Of a DNA stretch of 64,000 bases, positions 24,096 through 32,105 are shown one piece after another (position 1 is the first letter of the stretch; every line of letters begins with the position of its first letter). The stretch comes from Micromonospora echinofusca (GTDB taxonomy: Bacteria > Actinomycetota > Actinomycetes > Mycobacteriales > Micromonosporaceae): the NCBI RefSeq assembly GCF_900091445.1, contig NZ_LT607733.1, forward strand, positions 4,181,001-4,245,000, given 5' to 3'. The position numbers were made by a program, and so were the translations under genes. Below the pieces are notes generated by a model, which had not been told where the DNA came from, did no database searches, and saw nothing but the letters and a program-made list of their open reading frames with translations.

Positions 24096-25858
24096 CGGCC
24101 GCTCCCGCCGGTGCTGGTCCCCGCCGGCACGCCGGCCGCCCGGTCGGCGGCCCTCGGCGCGGGTCGGGCCGGTGGGCCCACCCCGAGCAGCCGCAGCGCG
24201 TCGAGGACCTGGTCGGGTTCGAGGCCGCTGAGGCAGGGGTGTCCGGGCACCGGGCAACGCGCCGCGCGGGTGTCGCGGCAGGGCGCCTCCGCGTCGCCGA
24301 GCCGCACCGTGGGCACCCGCCACGGCCCCCACTGTCCGAACGGGACCGTGGGGGCGAAGAGACTGACCACCGGCACGCCGTGGGCGGCGGCGAGGTGGGC
24401 GGGGCCGGTGTTGCCGACCACGACCGCGCCGGCGCCGGCGACCGTCGCGGCCAGCCCGGCGAGCGTGGTACGCCCGCCCAGGTCGACGGCGACGTCGCCG
24501 GCCACCCACGCGGTCAGCTCCCGCTCGTCGGGGCCGCCGGTGACCACCACCCGGTGGCCGGCGGACGCCAGGGCGCGGGCGATCCGCGCGGCCAGCTCGG
24601 GCGGGCAGCCCCGGGCCTGCGCCGCCGAGCCGGGGTGCAGCACCACGTAGCCCGGCGCGCCGACCTCCGGCGGCGGCGCCGGCACCGGACGCAGGCGGGG
24701 CGCGGGTCCGTCGGGCTCGGCGGGGGCGAAGCCGGCGGCGGCGGCGAGCGACAACGCCCGCTCCGCTTCCGGTACGCCGGGCGGCACCCGGTGCCGCACG
24801 TCGAGCAGGCTGCCCGGGTAGTCGTCGCTGATGGCGCTGACCCGGTGGATCCCGGCCAGGCGCAGCAGCAGGGCCAGGGGCAGGGGCGACTGGTGGAAGC
24901 TGGTGAAGACGACCGCCTCGTCGGCGCCCACGGCGGCGAGCCGGTCGACGAGCCGGCGCATGTCGGCGGGGTCGACCGGGTCGGGCGCGGGGTCGATCCA
25001 GGGCAGCCGGTGTTCGACGATCTCGTCGACGCCGGGCAGCAGTTCCGCCGCGGCCCGCCCCCGTGGCCCGCACAGCAGCACCACGCGCCGGGCGCCGGCC
25101 GCCACCGCGCGGATGCCCGGGCCGGTGACCAGGACGTCCCCCGCCGAGTCGGCGCGTACCACCAGCACCGTCTGCACCCGCGGCGCGTCGACGTGCCCGT
25201 AGGTGGCCGGGTCGACCGCCGCCTGGCGGCGGAGGATCTCCGCCACGGCCGCCGGCAGGTCGGGCGCGACCTGCGGCGCGGCGGCCACCTCCCGAGGGCG
25301 GGTCACCGGCGTGGGCACCAGGATCCCCGAGGCCCCCGCGGCCGAGGCGGCGGTCATGTCCCGCCCGATGTCCCCCACCAGCACGCACCGCGCCGGCACG
25401 GTGCCCAGCTGCTGCGCCGCCGCGTACACCAGTCCCGGGGCCGGCTTGCGGCATCCGCATCCGTCGCCGTCGTCGTGGGGACACACCGCCCAGGCGTCGA
25501 ACGGTCCCAGCAACTGCTCCACCCGGGCGTGCACCGCCCGCATCTGCGCCTCGGTGAACAGCCCTCGGGCCAGGCCGGACTGGTTCGTCACCACCGCCAG
25601 CCGCAGGCCCGCCGCGCGCAACCGGTCCAGGGCGTCCCGTGCCCCGGGCATCGGCCGCACCTTGTCGGGATCGCCGTTGTACGGCACGTCCTCGATGAGC
25701 GTGCCGTCGCGGTCCAACAGCACCGCGTCGAACAGGACGGGCCCGGACGCGGCCCGGCCAGCGCCGGCGAAAACCCGGGCTGACCTGCGCTGATCCGGCT
25801 CGACCTGGTCCTGTCGCACAGCCGGCGGGTTCCCGGCGCCCCGGGGAGTAAACGTCAT
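24092..25858 (-). CDS. GmhB phosphatase fused to a GT9 glycosyltransferase
   Basis: A 588-residue two-domain protein. Residues about 40-205 are an HAD-IIIA phosphatase of the GmhB/histidinol-phosphatase type: DRDGT with Asp49 and Asp51, the TNQSG motif, the zinc-loop CPHDDGDGCGCRKP and VGDIGRDM. This should dephosphorylate heptose 1,7-bisphosphate. Residues about 228-560 are GT9: VLVVRADSAGDVLVTGPGIRA, VVLHPGSAAQARG and VVGNTGPAHLAAAHGVPVVS. A Pro/Ala-rich tail ends the protein. In Gram-negatives these are separate proteins. It is the first gene of the eight-gene operon, behind a SigB-type promoter; the ribosome site is weak. Confidence 0.92.
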   Translation of the reverse strand: MTFTPRGAGNPPAVRQDQVEPDQRRSARVFAGAGRAASGPVLFDAVLLDRDGTLIEDVPYNGDPDKVRPMPGARDALDRLRAAGLRLAVVTNQSGLARGLFTEAQMRAVHARVEQLLGPFDAWAVCPHDDGDGCGCRKPAPGLVYAAAQQLGTVPARCVLVGDIGRDMTAASAAGASGILVPTPVTRPREVAAAPQVAPDLPAAVAEILRRQAAVDPATYGHVDAPRVQTVLVVRADSAGDVLVTGPGIRAVAAGARRVVLLCGPRGRAAAELLPGVDEIVEHRLPWIDPAPDPVDPADMRRLVDRLAAVGADEAVVFTSFHQSPLPLALLLRLAGIHRVSAISDDYPGSLLDVRHRVPPGVPEAERALSLAAAAGFAPAEPDGPAPRLRPVPAPPPEVGAPGYVVLHPGSAAQARGCPPELAARIARALASAGHRVVVTGGPDERELTAWVAGDVAVDLGGRTTLAGLAATVAGAGAVVVGNTGPAHLAAAHGVPVVSLFAPTVPFGQWGPWRVPTVRLGDAEAPCRDTRAARCPVPGHPCLSGLEPDQVLDALRLLGVGPPARPAPRAADRAAGVPAGTSTGGSGR

Positions 25859-25917
25859 CTTGAACGCGCCGCCGCGTCCTTCGCCGGCGGTGTCCCCACG
25901 CCGGCCCGCAGGTGCCG

Positions 25918-25943
25918 TTACCCGTCGCCCGGGAGAAGCTAAC
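25918..25943 (-). promoter_or_regulatory. SigB-type promoter candidate (heptose operon)
   Basis: On the minus strand GTTA, 16 bp, GGGTAA. The predicted leader to the ATG at 25858 is about 53 nt. It mirrors a second promoter of the same design facing the other way; the two -35 elements GTTAGC/GCTAAC form an inverted repeat. Confidence 0.6.
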
Positions 25944-25954
25944 CCGCCGGCACC

Positions 25955-25980
25955 GTTAGCCCCCGGTACGGCCGGGGTAT
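25955..25980 (+). promoter_or_regulatory. SigB-type promoter candidate (SRPBCC-SDR operon)
   Basis: GTTA, 16 bp, GGGTAT. The -10 ends 9 nt before the GTG at 25990, predicting a leader of only a few bases. Confidence 0.62.
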
Positions 25981-25989
25981 GGGAGCGCA

Positions 25990-26436
25990 GTGGCGATTGT
26001 GGAGAAAGTGATCGAGGCTGCCCCGGAGCAGGTCTGGGCGGTGCTGGCGGACGGGTGGACGTACAGCGACTGGGTCGTGGGCACCGCGCACGTACGCGAC
26101 GTCGACGACGCCTGGCCCCGGGTGGGCAGCCAGCTGCACCACAAGGCCGGGCCGTGGCCGTTCTCGCTGCACGACTCGTCGACGGTGCTGACCTGCGAAC
26201 CGCAGCGCCGGCTGGTCATCCGCGCCGGGCTCTGGCCGGCCGGGGAGGCCATCGTGGTGTTCACCCTCGAAGCGGCCGGCACGGGCGCGACCCGGGTGCG
26301 CCTCGGCGAGGACTTCGCCGCCGGCCCGCTGCGCTGGGTGCGCAACAAGGTCAACGACCTGGTGCTGCACCAGCGCAACAAGGAGACCCTCACCAGGCTG
26401 GCCGACATCGCGATGCGACAGAAGGGCGACGCATGA
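25990..26436 (+). CDS. SRPBCC family protein
   Basis: A 148-residue helix-grip (START-like) protein that may bind a hydrophobic ligand. The fold is visible as EKVIEAAPEQVWAVLADGWTY at the N-terminus, the strand pattern in the middle, and the long C-terminal helix RNKVNDLVLHQRNKETLTRLADIA. There is no Shine-Dalgarno site, and the GTG lies 9 nt after a SigB-type -10 element, so a leaderless mRNA is likely. Its stop overlaps the SDR start (ATGA). Confidence 0.85.
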   Translation: MAIVEKVIEAAPEQVWAVLADGWTYSDWVVGTAHVRDVDDAWPRVGSQLHHKAGPWPFSLHDSSTVLTCEPQRRLVIRAGLWPAGEAIVVFTLEAAGTGATRVRLGEDFAAGPLRWVRNKVNDLVLHQRNKETLTRLADIAMRQKGDA

Positions 26437-27434
26437 CGCAGACCGTCGTCATCACGGGGGCGAGCGCCGGCGTGGGACGGGCCGTCGCCCGCCGCTACGC
26501 CGAGCGCGGCGCCCGGCTCGCGCTGCTCGCCCGGGGCGGGGCCGGGCTGGCCGCCGCCGAGCGCGACTGCCGGGAGCTGGGCGCCTCGGACGTACGCACG
26601 TACCGGGTGGACGTGGCCGACGCCGGCGCGGTGCAGCAGGCCGCCGACGACGTGGCGCACCGCTTCGGCGGCATCGACGTATGGGTGAACAACGCGATGG
26701 TCTCGGTCTTCGCCCCGGCGTGGGAGATCCCGGCCACCGAGTTCCGCCGGGTCACCGAGGTCAACTACCTCGGTACCGTGCACGGCACCCTCGCGGCGCT
26801 GCGGCACATGCGGGCCCGTGGCCGGGGCGCGATCGTGCAGGTGGGCTCCGCCCTGGCCTACCGTGGGATCCCGTTGCAGTCGGCGTACTGCGCGAGCAAG
26901 CACGCCGTCCAGGGCTTCAACGACTCGCTGCGGGCGGAACTGCTGCACGACTGCCCCGGGGTGAAGCTGTCGATGGTGCAACTGCCCGCGATCAACACCC
27001 CGCAGTTCTCCTGGGTACGCACCCGGCTGCCCCGGCACCCCCAGCCCGTACCACCGATCTTCGCGCCCGACGTGGCCGCCAGGGCGATCGTCTGGGCGGC
27101 CGAGCACGGGCCGCGCGAGCTGAACGTGGGTGGCCCGACCTGGCGGGCCCGGCTCGGCGACATCCTCGCGCCCGGCCTGCTCGACCGGAAGCTGGCGCGC
27201 GACGGCTACGACAGTCAGCAGACCGAGACCCCGATCGACCCGGCCGCCTGGCGGGACAACCTGGACAGCCCGGGCGACGACGAACGGGACCGGGGTGCGG
27301 AGGGCGTCTTCACCGACCGGGCCCGCGGCCGCTCGGCCGCCCTGTGGGTCGGTACGCACAAGCCGGCCGTCTCCGGCATCGCCGTGGCCGGGTTGACGGT
27401 GGCCCTCACCGCGCTCGCCCGACGCCTCCGCTGA
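26433..27434 (+). CDS. Short-chain dehydrogenase with C-terminal extension
   Basis: A 333-residue SDR. The cofactor motif is TGASAGVG at about residues 8-15, NNAM the structural motif, and the catalytic Ser (VGSALAYRG) and YCASKHA are intact. A C-terminal extension of about 100 residues ends in a hydrophobic helix (VSGIAVAGLTVALTAL) followed by ARRLR, suggesting a membrane anchor. It is coupled to the SRPBCC gene by a 4-bp overlap. The substrate, possibly a lipid-like alcohol or ketone, is unknown. Confidence 0.88.
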   Translation: MTQTVVITGASAGVGRAVARRYAERGARLALLARGGAGLAAAERDCRELGASDVRTYRVDVADAGAVQQAADDVAHRFGGIDVWVNNAMVSVFAPAWEIPATEFRRVTEVNYLGTVHGTLAALRHMRARGRGAIVQVGSALAYRGIPLQSAYCASKHAVQGFNDSLRAELLHDCPGVKLSMVQLPAINTPQFSWVRTRLPRHPQPVPPIFAPDVAARAIVWAAEHGPRELNVGGPTWRARLGDILAPGLLDRKLARDGYDSQQTETPIDPAAWRDNLDSPGDDERDRGAEGVFTDRARGRSAALWVGTHKPAVSGIAVAGLTVALTALARRLR

Positions 27435-27544
27435 CCCGGATCCGGCCTCGCCGGGGGCGGGAAGACGGGGCGGTAGGGGTGGCCTTTTCGACCCGGATGT
27501 GGCAACTGGCTACGCTCTCAGGGAGCCCTGTCCGCCGACCGAGG

Positions 27545-28321
27545 ATGTCCGACATGATCGAACCCGTGCAGTTGCCCGTGCCGTGGCGGGACGCACGCCT
27601 GACCGTCGTGGTTCCCACCTACAACGAGGCGGGCAACCTCCCGGTGCTGGTCGAGCGGCTGCTGGCCCTGCCGCTGCCGGGCCTGAAGATCCTGGTCGCC
27701 GACGACAACTCGCCGGACGGCACGGGTGAGGTGGCCGACAAGCTGGCCATCGAGCACCCCGACCGGGTCGAGGTCGTGCACCGGGCCGGCAAGGAGGGCC
27801 TGGGCCGGGCGTACGTGGACGGCATCGGGCGTGCCCTCGACGGCGGCGCCGAGTACGTGGCGCAGATGGACGCCGACCTGTCGCACCCGCCGGAGGCGCT
27901 GCCGGGCATGCTCGGCGCGCTGCTCTCCACCCAGGCCGGCGTGGTGATCGGCTCCCGCTACGTACCCGGCGGCGAGCTGGACGAGAACTGGCCGCTGTAC
28001 CGACGGGCGCTCAGCGGCTGGGCCAACCTGTACGTGCACACGCTGCTGCGGGTCCGGATCCGCGACCTCACCGCCGGCTTCAAGATCTGGCGGGCGGACG
28101 CGCTGCGCGACATCGGCCTGGAGCGGGTGCAGTCCAACGGCTACAGCTTCCAGGTGGAGATGCACTACCTGGCCACCAAGCTGGGGCACACCATCCTGGA
28201 GGTGCCGATCCGCTTCGAGGAGCGGCGCGACGGCGCCTCCAAGATGACCACCGCAACCAAGATCGAGAGCGCGCTGATGCCGTTCAAGCTGCGCAGCAAG
28301 CACCGCAACATCGAACCCTGA
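27545..28321 (+). CDS. Polyprenol monophosphomannose synthase-like GT2
   Basis: A 258-residue family 2 glycosyltransferase of the dolichol-phosphate mannosyltransferase type, transferring mannose from GDP-mannose to a polyprenyl phosphate at the inner membrane face. Key motifs are VVVPTYNEAGNLPVLV, VADDNSPDGTGEV, the metal-binding MDADLSHPPEALP and RFEERRDGASKM. It lacks C-terminal transmembrane segments, like mycobacterial Ppm1 domain 2. It could feed lipid-linked mannose to envelope glycans or protein O-mannosylation. A TTCGAC-18-TACGCT promoter is possible upstream. Confidence 0.9.
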   Translation: MSDMIEPVQLPVPWRDARLTVVVPTYNEAGNLPVLVERLLALPLPGLKILVADDNSPDGTGEVADKLAIEHPDRVEVVHRAGKEGLGRAYVDGIGRALDGGAEYVAQMDADLSHPPEALPGMLGALLSTQAGVVIGSRYVPGGELDENWPLYRRALSGWANLYVHTLLRVRIRDLTAGFKIWRADALRDIGLERVQSNGYSFQVEMHYLATKLGHTILEVPIRFEERRDGASKMTTATKIESALMPFKLRSKHRNIEP

Positions 28322-28915
28322 CCCCCGCCCCGTCCGTCGCCCCGCCCTGTCCCGCGCCTCTGCCCTGCCTGCTTCCGCCTGCCAGGCTCGGGCGCGGGGG
28401 GCGGCGGGCGCGGGGGTCGGCGGCGGAGCGGGCGGGGCGGGGCGGCTGGCGAACGACCTCAGGCACGCTGCCCCGACCATCCGATCACTGAGCATGCGGT
28501 TACCAAGCGTAATGTGACTCTAAGTAGCTCCCGCCGGGAAGCCCCGGACCGCCCCACCGGCCCTTTGCTCTGCAGCCATGGACGCACCAGTCCGCTGAAC
28601 TGGCGTCATGCAATCGCCGACACGGGCGCGCAGTCGAGCATCGGTCACCTTCCGTAACCGGTGCGTATGTGGCTGCAGAGCAAAGGGCGGAGCGAGGGTC
28701 CCCGGCCGCCCGCAAGGTATGCACTCTGCGTAGCCAACGTGTCCAAGAGTTGCTCGCACCAGACCTTCTCCGCGTAGCGGGCGGCTGGTGCCAGGCCTAC
28801 GCACGCGGATGCCGCCGAAGGCGATCGGCGATCGCGAGAAGACCCGGTTCACCCCGACCAGGTGCGCATCTTGGCTGGAGCGGCGGCGCAGCGTGGGTCG
28901 GGCGGGCCGCCGGCG
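28322..28915. other. 594-bp gene-free region
   Basis: No convincing coding sequence was seen. The first 130 bp are a very GC-rich repetitive tract, probably terminating the GT2 gene. At 28490-28530 the sequence becomes AT-richer (possible promoter). A large inverted repeat fills 28560-28688. The rest has no clear codon bias. It is the longest gene-free stretch in the window and could hold a structured RNA or a relic element. Confidence 0.6.
28560..28688. repeat. 129-bp inverted repeat with branched internal structure
   Basis: The arms GCCCTTTGCTCTGCAGCCA (28560-28578) and its exact reverse complement (28670-28688) give a perfect 19-bp stem. After a symmetric 3-nt internal loop a second stem follows, ACGCACC (28582-28588) with GGTGCGT (28660-28666). 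Inside are small hairpins CCAGT/ACTGG, GGCG/CGCC and CGGT/ACCG. No target-site duplication is visible. Confidence 0.75.
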
Positions 28916-30520
28916 TCAGCGGTAGACGGCGCGGTGCGCCGCGTCGATCCCGGCCGCGTACAGCGGGCCGGTGAGGGCACGGTCGCGGGCCAGGGCGGCG
29001 CGGGCGGCGTTCGCGCCGGGGGCGCCGTGCACGCCGCCGCCCGGGTGCGCCGACGCGCTGGCCAGGAAGAGCCGGTCCACCGGGGTGTCCGCGCGGCCCA
29101 GGCCGGGGATCGGGCGCAGGAACAGCTGCTGGTACGCGGCGGCGGTGCCGCCGCCCAACGCGCCGCCGACGAGGCTCGGGTCGCCCGCCTCCAGGTCGGC
29201 CGGCCCGGCCACGTGTCGCCCGATGACGAGGCTGCGGAAGCCCGGGGCGGCCTCCTCCAGCACCTGCTCCATCCGTTCGACGTGCGCGGCGACGTCCTCG
29301 GCCCGCCACTGCCGGCGGAACGGCAGGTGGGTGTACGACCACAGCGACTCGGTGCCCGGCGGCGAGTGGCTCGGGTCGGCCACCGACATCTGCCCGAGCA
29401 GCAGGAACGGGTCGCGCGGGATCTCCTTGCGGGCCAACGCGGCGGCGTAGCTGGTGAGCCCGTTTAGGTCCGCGCCGAGGTGCACCGTGCCGGCGGTGGC
29501 GACCGCCCGGTTGGTCCACGGCACGGGGGCCGACAGCGCCCAGTCCACCTTCAGCGTCGAGCCGTCCCAGCGGAAGTGCGCCAGGTCCTCCACCAGCCGG
29601 GGCGGCAGCGCCGCCGCGCCGACCAGGTCCAGGTAGAGCGCGGGCGCGGGGACGTCGGCGAGCACCGCCCGGCGCGCCCGCCACAGGGTGCCGCCGACGG
29701 TACGCACGCCCATCGCCCGGCCGCGCGCGGTCAGCACCCGGTCGACGTGTGCGCCGTAGAGGATCCGGCCGCCGCGCTCGGTCAGCCGGGCCACCAGCGC
29801 GTCGGTGATCTTCTGCGCGCCGCCGTCCGGCACCGGCCAGCCGACCTGCTGGCCGAGCATGGCGAGCAGCCAGCCGTACACGCCCGAGCCGGCCTCCTCG
29901 GGCGACAGGTCGGTGTGCAGGGCACAGCCGGCCAGCAACGCCGGGCCGCCCTCGCCCTCGAAGAGTTCGTCGCCGAGCTTGCGTACCGGCACCACCAGCC
30001 GCCGGGCCAGCCGCAGCGCCCCGGACACCCGCAGCCGGCGCAGTAGGCTCAGGCCCCCGCGCACCGGCGGGAACGGCCTGGTGATGGTCTCCAGCATCGG
30101 CTCGGCCACCTGGCGCCAGTCGTCGTACGCGTGCAGCCAGCGCTTGCCGTCGCCCGGCGCGAACGCCTCCAGCGACGCCGCCGTGGCCTCCGGGTCGCGG
30201 TTGAGCACCGCCGCCCGGCCGTCGGGCAGCAGGTGGGCCAGCACGTCCGGGGAGTGCCGCCAGCGCAGCCCGTAACGGTCGAGCCCCAGCCCGCGCAGCA
30301 CCGGCGAGGCGTAGCCGAGCGGGTAGAAGGAGCTGTAGAGGTCGCTCAGGTAGCCGGGAGCCGTCACCTCGGCCGAGCGCACCGCCCCGCCCGGCGTGGC
30401 CGTGGCCTCCAGCACCAGCACGTCCCAACCGGCGTCGGCCAGCAGGTTGGCGGCGACCAGGCCGTTGTGTCCGGCTCCGACGACGACGGCGTCCGCGCTC
30501 TCCGCGCCGGGGGAACTCAT
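28916..30520 (-). CDS. Phytoene desaturase-like FAD oxidoreductase
   Basis: A 534-residue flavoprotein of the CrtI/PYROXD2 group. The N-terminal dinucleotide fold is VVVGAGHNGLVAANLLADAG, with LEATATPGGAV after it, and the C-terminal FAD motif is near HPGGGVHGAPGANAAR. Similar actinobacterial proteins are annotated as phytoene dehydrogenases, but no other carotenoid gene is nearby, so the substrate is uncertain. It is divergent from an aldehyde dehydrogenase. A SigB-type -10 ends 9 nt before the ATG. Confidence 0.86.
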   Translation of the reverse strand: MSSPGAESADAVVVGAGHNGLVAANLLADAGWDVLVLEATATPGGAVRSAEVTAPGYLSDLYSSFYPLGYASPVLRGLGLDRYGLRWRHSPDVLAHLLPDGRAAVLNRDPEATAASLEAFAPGDGKRWLHAYDDWRQVAEPMLETITRPFPPVRGGLSLLRRLRVSGALRLARRLVVPVRKLGDELFEGEGGPALLAGCALHTDLSPEEAGSGVYGWLLAMLGQQVGWPVPDGGAQKITDALVARLTERGGRILYGAHVDRVLTARGRAMGVRTVGGTLWRARRAVLADVPAPALYLDLVGAAALPPRLVEDLAHFRWDGSTLKVDWALSAPVPWTNRAVATAGTVHLGADLNGLTSYAAALARKEIPRDPFLLLGQMSVADPSHSPPGTESLWSYTHLPFRRQWRAEDVAAHVERMEQVLEEAAPGFRSLVIGRHVAGPADLEAGDPSLVGGALGGGTAAAYQQLFLRPIPGLGRADTPVDRLFLASASAHPGGGVHGAPGANAARAALARDRALTGPLYAAGIDAAHRAVYR

Positions 30521-30529
30521 CCGATCCGC

Positions 30530-30555
30530 CTACCCGGCCAGCAACCGGGCGAAAC
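30530..30555 (-). promoter_or_regulatory. SigB-type promoter candidate (desaturase-like gene)
   Basis: On the minus strand GTTT, 16 bp, GGGTAG, ending 9 nt before the ATG at 30520. Its GTTT is one arm of the palindrome AAACGCGTTT, whose other arm is the -35 of the opposite promoter. Confidence 0.62.
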
Positions 30556-30557
30556 GC

Positions 30558-30582
30558 GTTTGCCGCGCCGGGACCGGGGCAT
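30558..30582 (+). promoter_or_regulatory. SigB-type promoter candidate (aldehyde dehydrogenase)
   Basis: GTTT, 15 bp, GGGCAT, ending 8 nt before the ATG at 30591. The -10 has one change from GGGTAT. Confidence 0.5.
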
Positions 30583-30590
30583 GCACTGCC

Positions 30591-32024
30591 ATGTACACGG
30601 TTGCGCAGCTCATTGGCGGAGTGTGGGGCGCGGGCGGCGAGGGTGGCGAGCTGGTCGTACACGATCCGGCCGACGGCTCCCCGGTCAGCTCCGCGCCGGT
30701 GGCGACGGCCGACGAGGTCGGCAAGGCGGTGGAGGCGACGCGCGGCGCCGCGGCGGAGTGGGCGGCGACCGCGCCCGCGGAACGGGCGGCGGCCCTGCAC
30801 CGCGCGGCGGACGCCGTGGCGGCGGTCGCCGACGACCTGGCCCGGGCGACGACGGCCGAGATGGGCAAGCCCCTGTCGGACGCCCGCGGCGGTGTGGAGG
30901 CGGGGATCGGCACGCTGCGACAGTACGCGGAGCTGGCCCCCGTGCGCGGCGGGCGGACCCTGCACGGCGACACCCACGCCCTCGACTTCATGACGCCGCA
31001 GCCGCGCGGGGTGGTCGCCGCGATCACCCCGTGGAACGACCCGGTGGCGGTCTCCTGCGGGCTGCTCGGCGCGGCCCTGGTCACCGGCAACGTGGTGCTG
31101 CACAAGCCGAGCGAGCGCACCCCGGCGACGGGCTGGCTGCTGGCGAAGGCGCTGGACTCGGTGCTGCCGCCCGGGGTGCTGTCGCTGCTGACCGGAGGTC
31201 CGGAGGTCGGCGCGGCGCTGGCCGCACAGCAGGTGGACGTCGTCGCCCACGTCGGCTCCACCGCCACCGGGCGGGCCATCGCGGCCGCGGCGGCGCGGAC
31301 CGGGGCGAAGGTGCTGCTGGAGAACGGCGGCAGCGACCCGCTCGTCGTGGACGGCGACGTCGACCCGGTGTGGGCGGCCGGGCAGGCGGCGCTCGGGGCG
31401 TTCGCCAACGCGGGGCAGATCTGCGTCGCGGTGGAGCGGATCTACGTGCACCGCGACGTCGCGGAGGACTTCACGCACGCGCTGGTGGAGCGGGCCGAGC
31501 GGCTGCGTACGGGCCCCGGCGGCGACCCGGACACCGAGCTGGGGCCGCTGGTGGACCGGCGGCACCGCGACCACGTGCACGGGCAGGTGACCGCGGCCGT
31601 GGCCCAGGGCGCACGGATCCGCACCGGCGGCACGCTGCCCGACGGCCCCGGGTCGTTCTATCCGGCGACCGTGCTGAGCGACTGTCGGCACGAGATGACG
31701 GTGGTGCGGGAGGAGACGTTCGGGCCGGTCGCCCCGATCGTCACCGTCGACTCGTTCTCCGAGGCGCTGCGGTGCGCCGCCGACTCCCCGTACGGGCTGG
31801 CCGCGACGGTGCTGACCGGGTCGATGAGCCACGCCCAGCGCGCCTGGCGGGAGCTGCCCGTGGGCACGGTGAAGGTCAACGCCGTGTTCGGCGGGGCGCC
31901 GGGCGGCGCCGCGCACCCGCGCCGGGGCAGCGGGCACGGCTTCGGCTACGGACCGGAGCTGCTGGACGAGTTCACCGCGACGAAGGCGGTGCACATCGAG
32001 GCGCCCGGTGGCGGGCACTGGTGA
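30591..32024 (+). CDS. Aldehyde dehydrogenase family protein
   Basis: A 477-residue NAD(P)-dependent aldehyde dehydrogenase. The cofactor region is ITPWNDPVAVSCGLLGAALVTGN with KPSERTP, the catalytic Glu is in LLENGGSDPLVV and the catalytic Cys in NAGQICVAVERIYVH. The conserved EETFGPVAPI is present. It acts in the cytosol, and the aldehyde is unknown. The ATG at 30591 lies 8 nt after a SigB-type -10 element without a Shine-Dalgarno site. It may work with the divergent flavoprotein or detoxify stress aldehydes. Confidence 0.9.
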   Translation: MYTVAQLIGGVWGAGGEGGELVVHDPADGSPVSSAPVATADEVGKAVEATRGAAAEWAATAPAERAAALHRAADAVAAVADDLARATTAEMGKPLSDARGGVEAGIGTLRQYAELAPVRGGRTLHGDTHALDFMTPQPRGVVAAITPWNDPVAVSCGLLGAALVTGNVVLHKPSERTPATGWLLAKALDSVLPPGVLSLLTGGPEVGAALAAQQVDVVAHVGSTATGRAIAAAAARTGAKVLLENGGSDPLVVDGDVDPVWAAGQAALGAFANAGQICVAVERIYVHRDVAEDFTHALVERAERLRTGPGGDPDTELGPLVDRRHRDHVHGQVTAAVAQGARIRTGGTLPDGPGSFYPATVLSDCRHEMTVVREETFGPVAPIVTVDSFSEALRCAADSPYGLAATVLTGSMSHAQRAWRELPVGTVKVNAVFGGAPGGAAHPRRGSGHGFGYGPELLDEFTATKAVHIEAPGGGHW

Positions 32025-32050
32025 GGTCCGGCAGGGGCTCCTGAGACACG

Positions 32051-32084
32051 CGCAGGGGCTGTCCGCGCGCGGACAGCCCCTGCG
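32051..32084. terminator. Perfect 34-bp palindrome, bidirectional terminator
   Basis: CGCAGGGGCTGTCCGCG is followed directly by its exact reverse complement, a 17-bp arm length with no spacer. It sits between the convergent aldehyde dehydrogenase and ChaB genes. Confidence 0.8.
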
Positions 32085-32105
32085 TCGCGTACCCGAAAGG
32101 TGGGC

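Noticed and set aside
25980..25993. TGGGAGCGC upstream of the SRPBCC gene as a CebR box
   Set aside because: Only the left half of the palindrome is present and the gene has no link to cellulose use.
28500..28974. Short overlapping frames on both strands in the gene-free block
   Set aside because: They share similar starts only because the inverted repeat duplicates that sequence; composition and codon bias do not support coding.
28797..32018. A very long open frame on the minus strand opposite the desaturase-like and ALDH genes
   Set aside because: It runs antisense through two well-supported genes and reads as Arg/Gly/Pro-rich low-complexity sequence, the usual shadow of high-GC codon bias.
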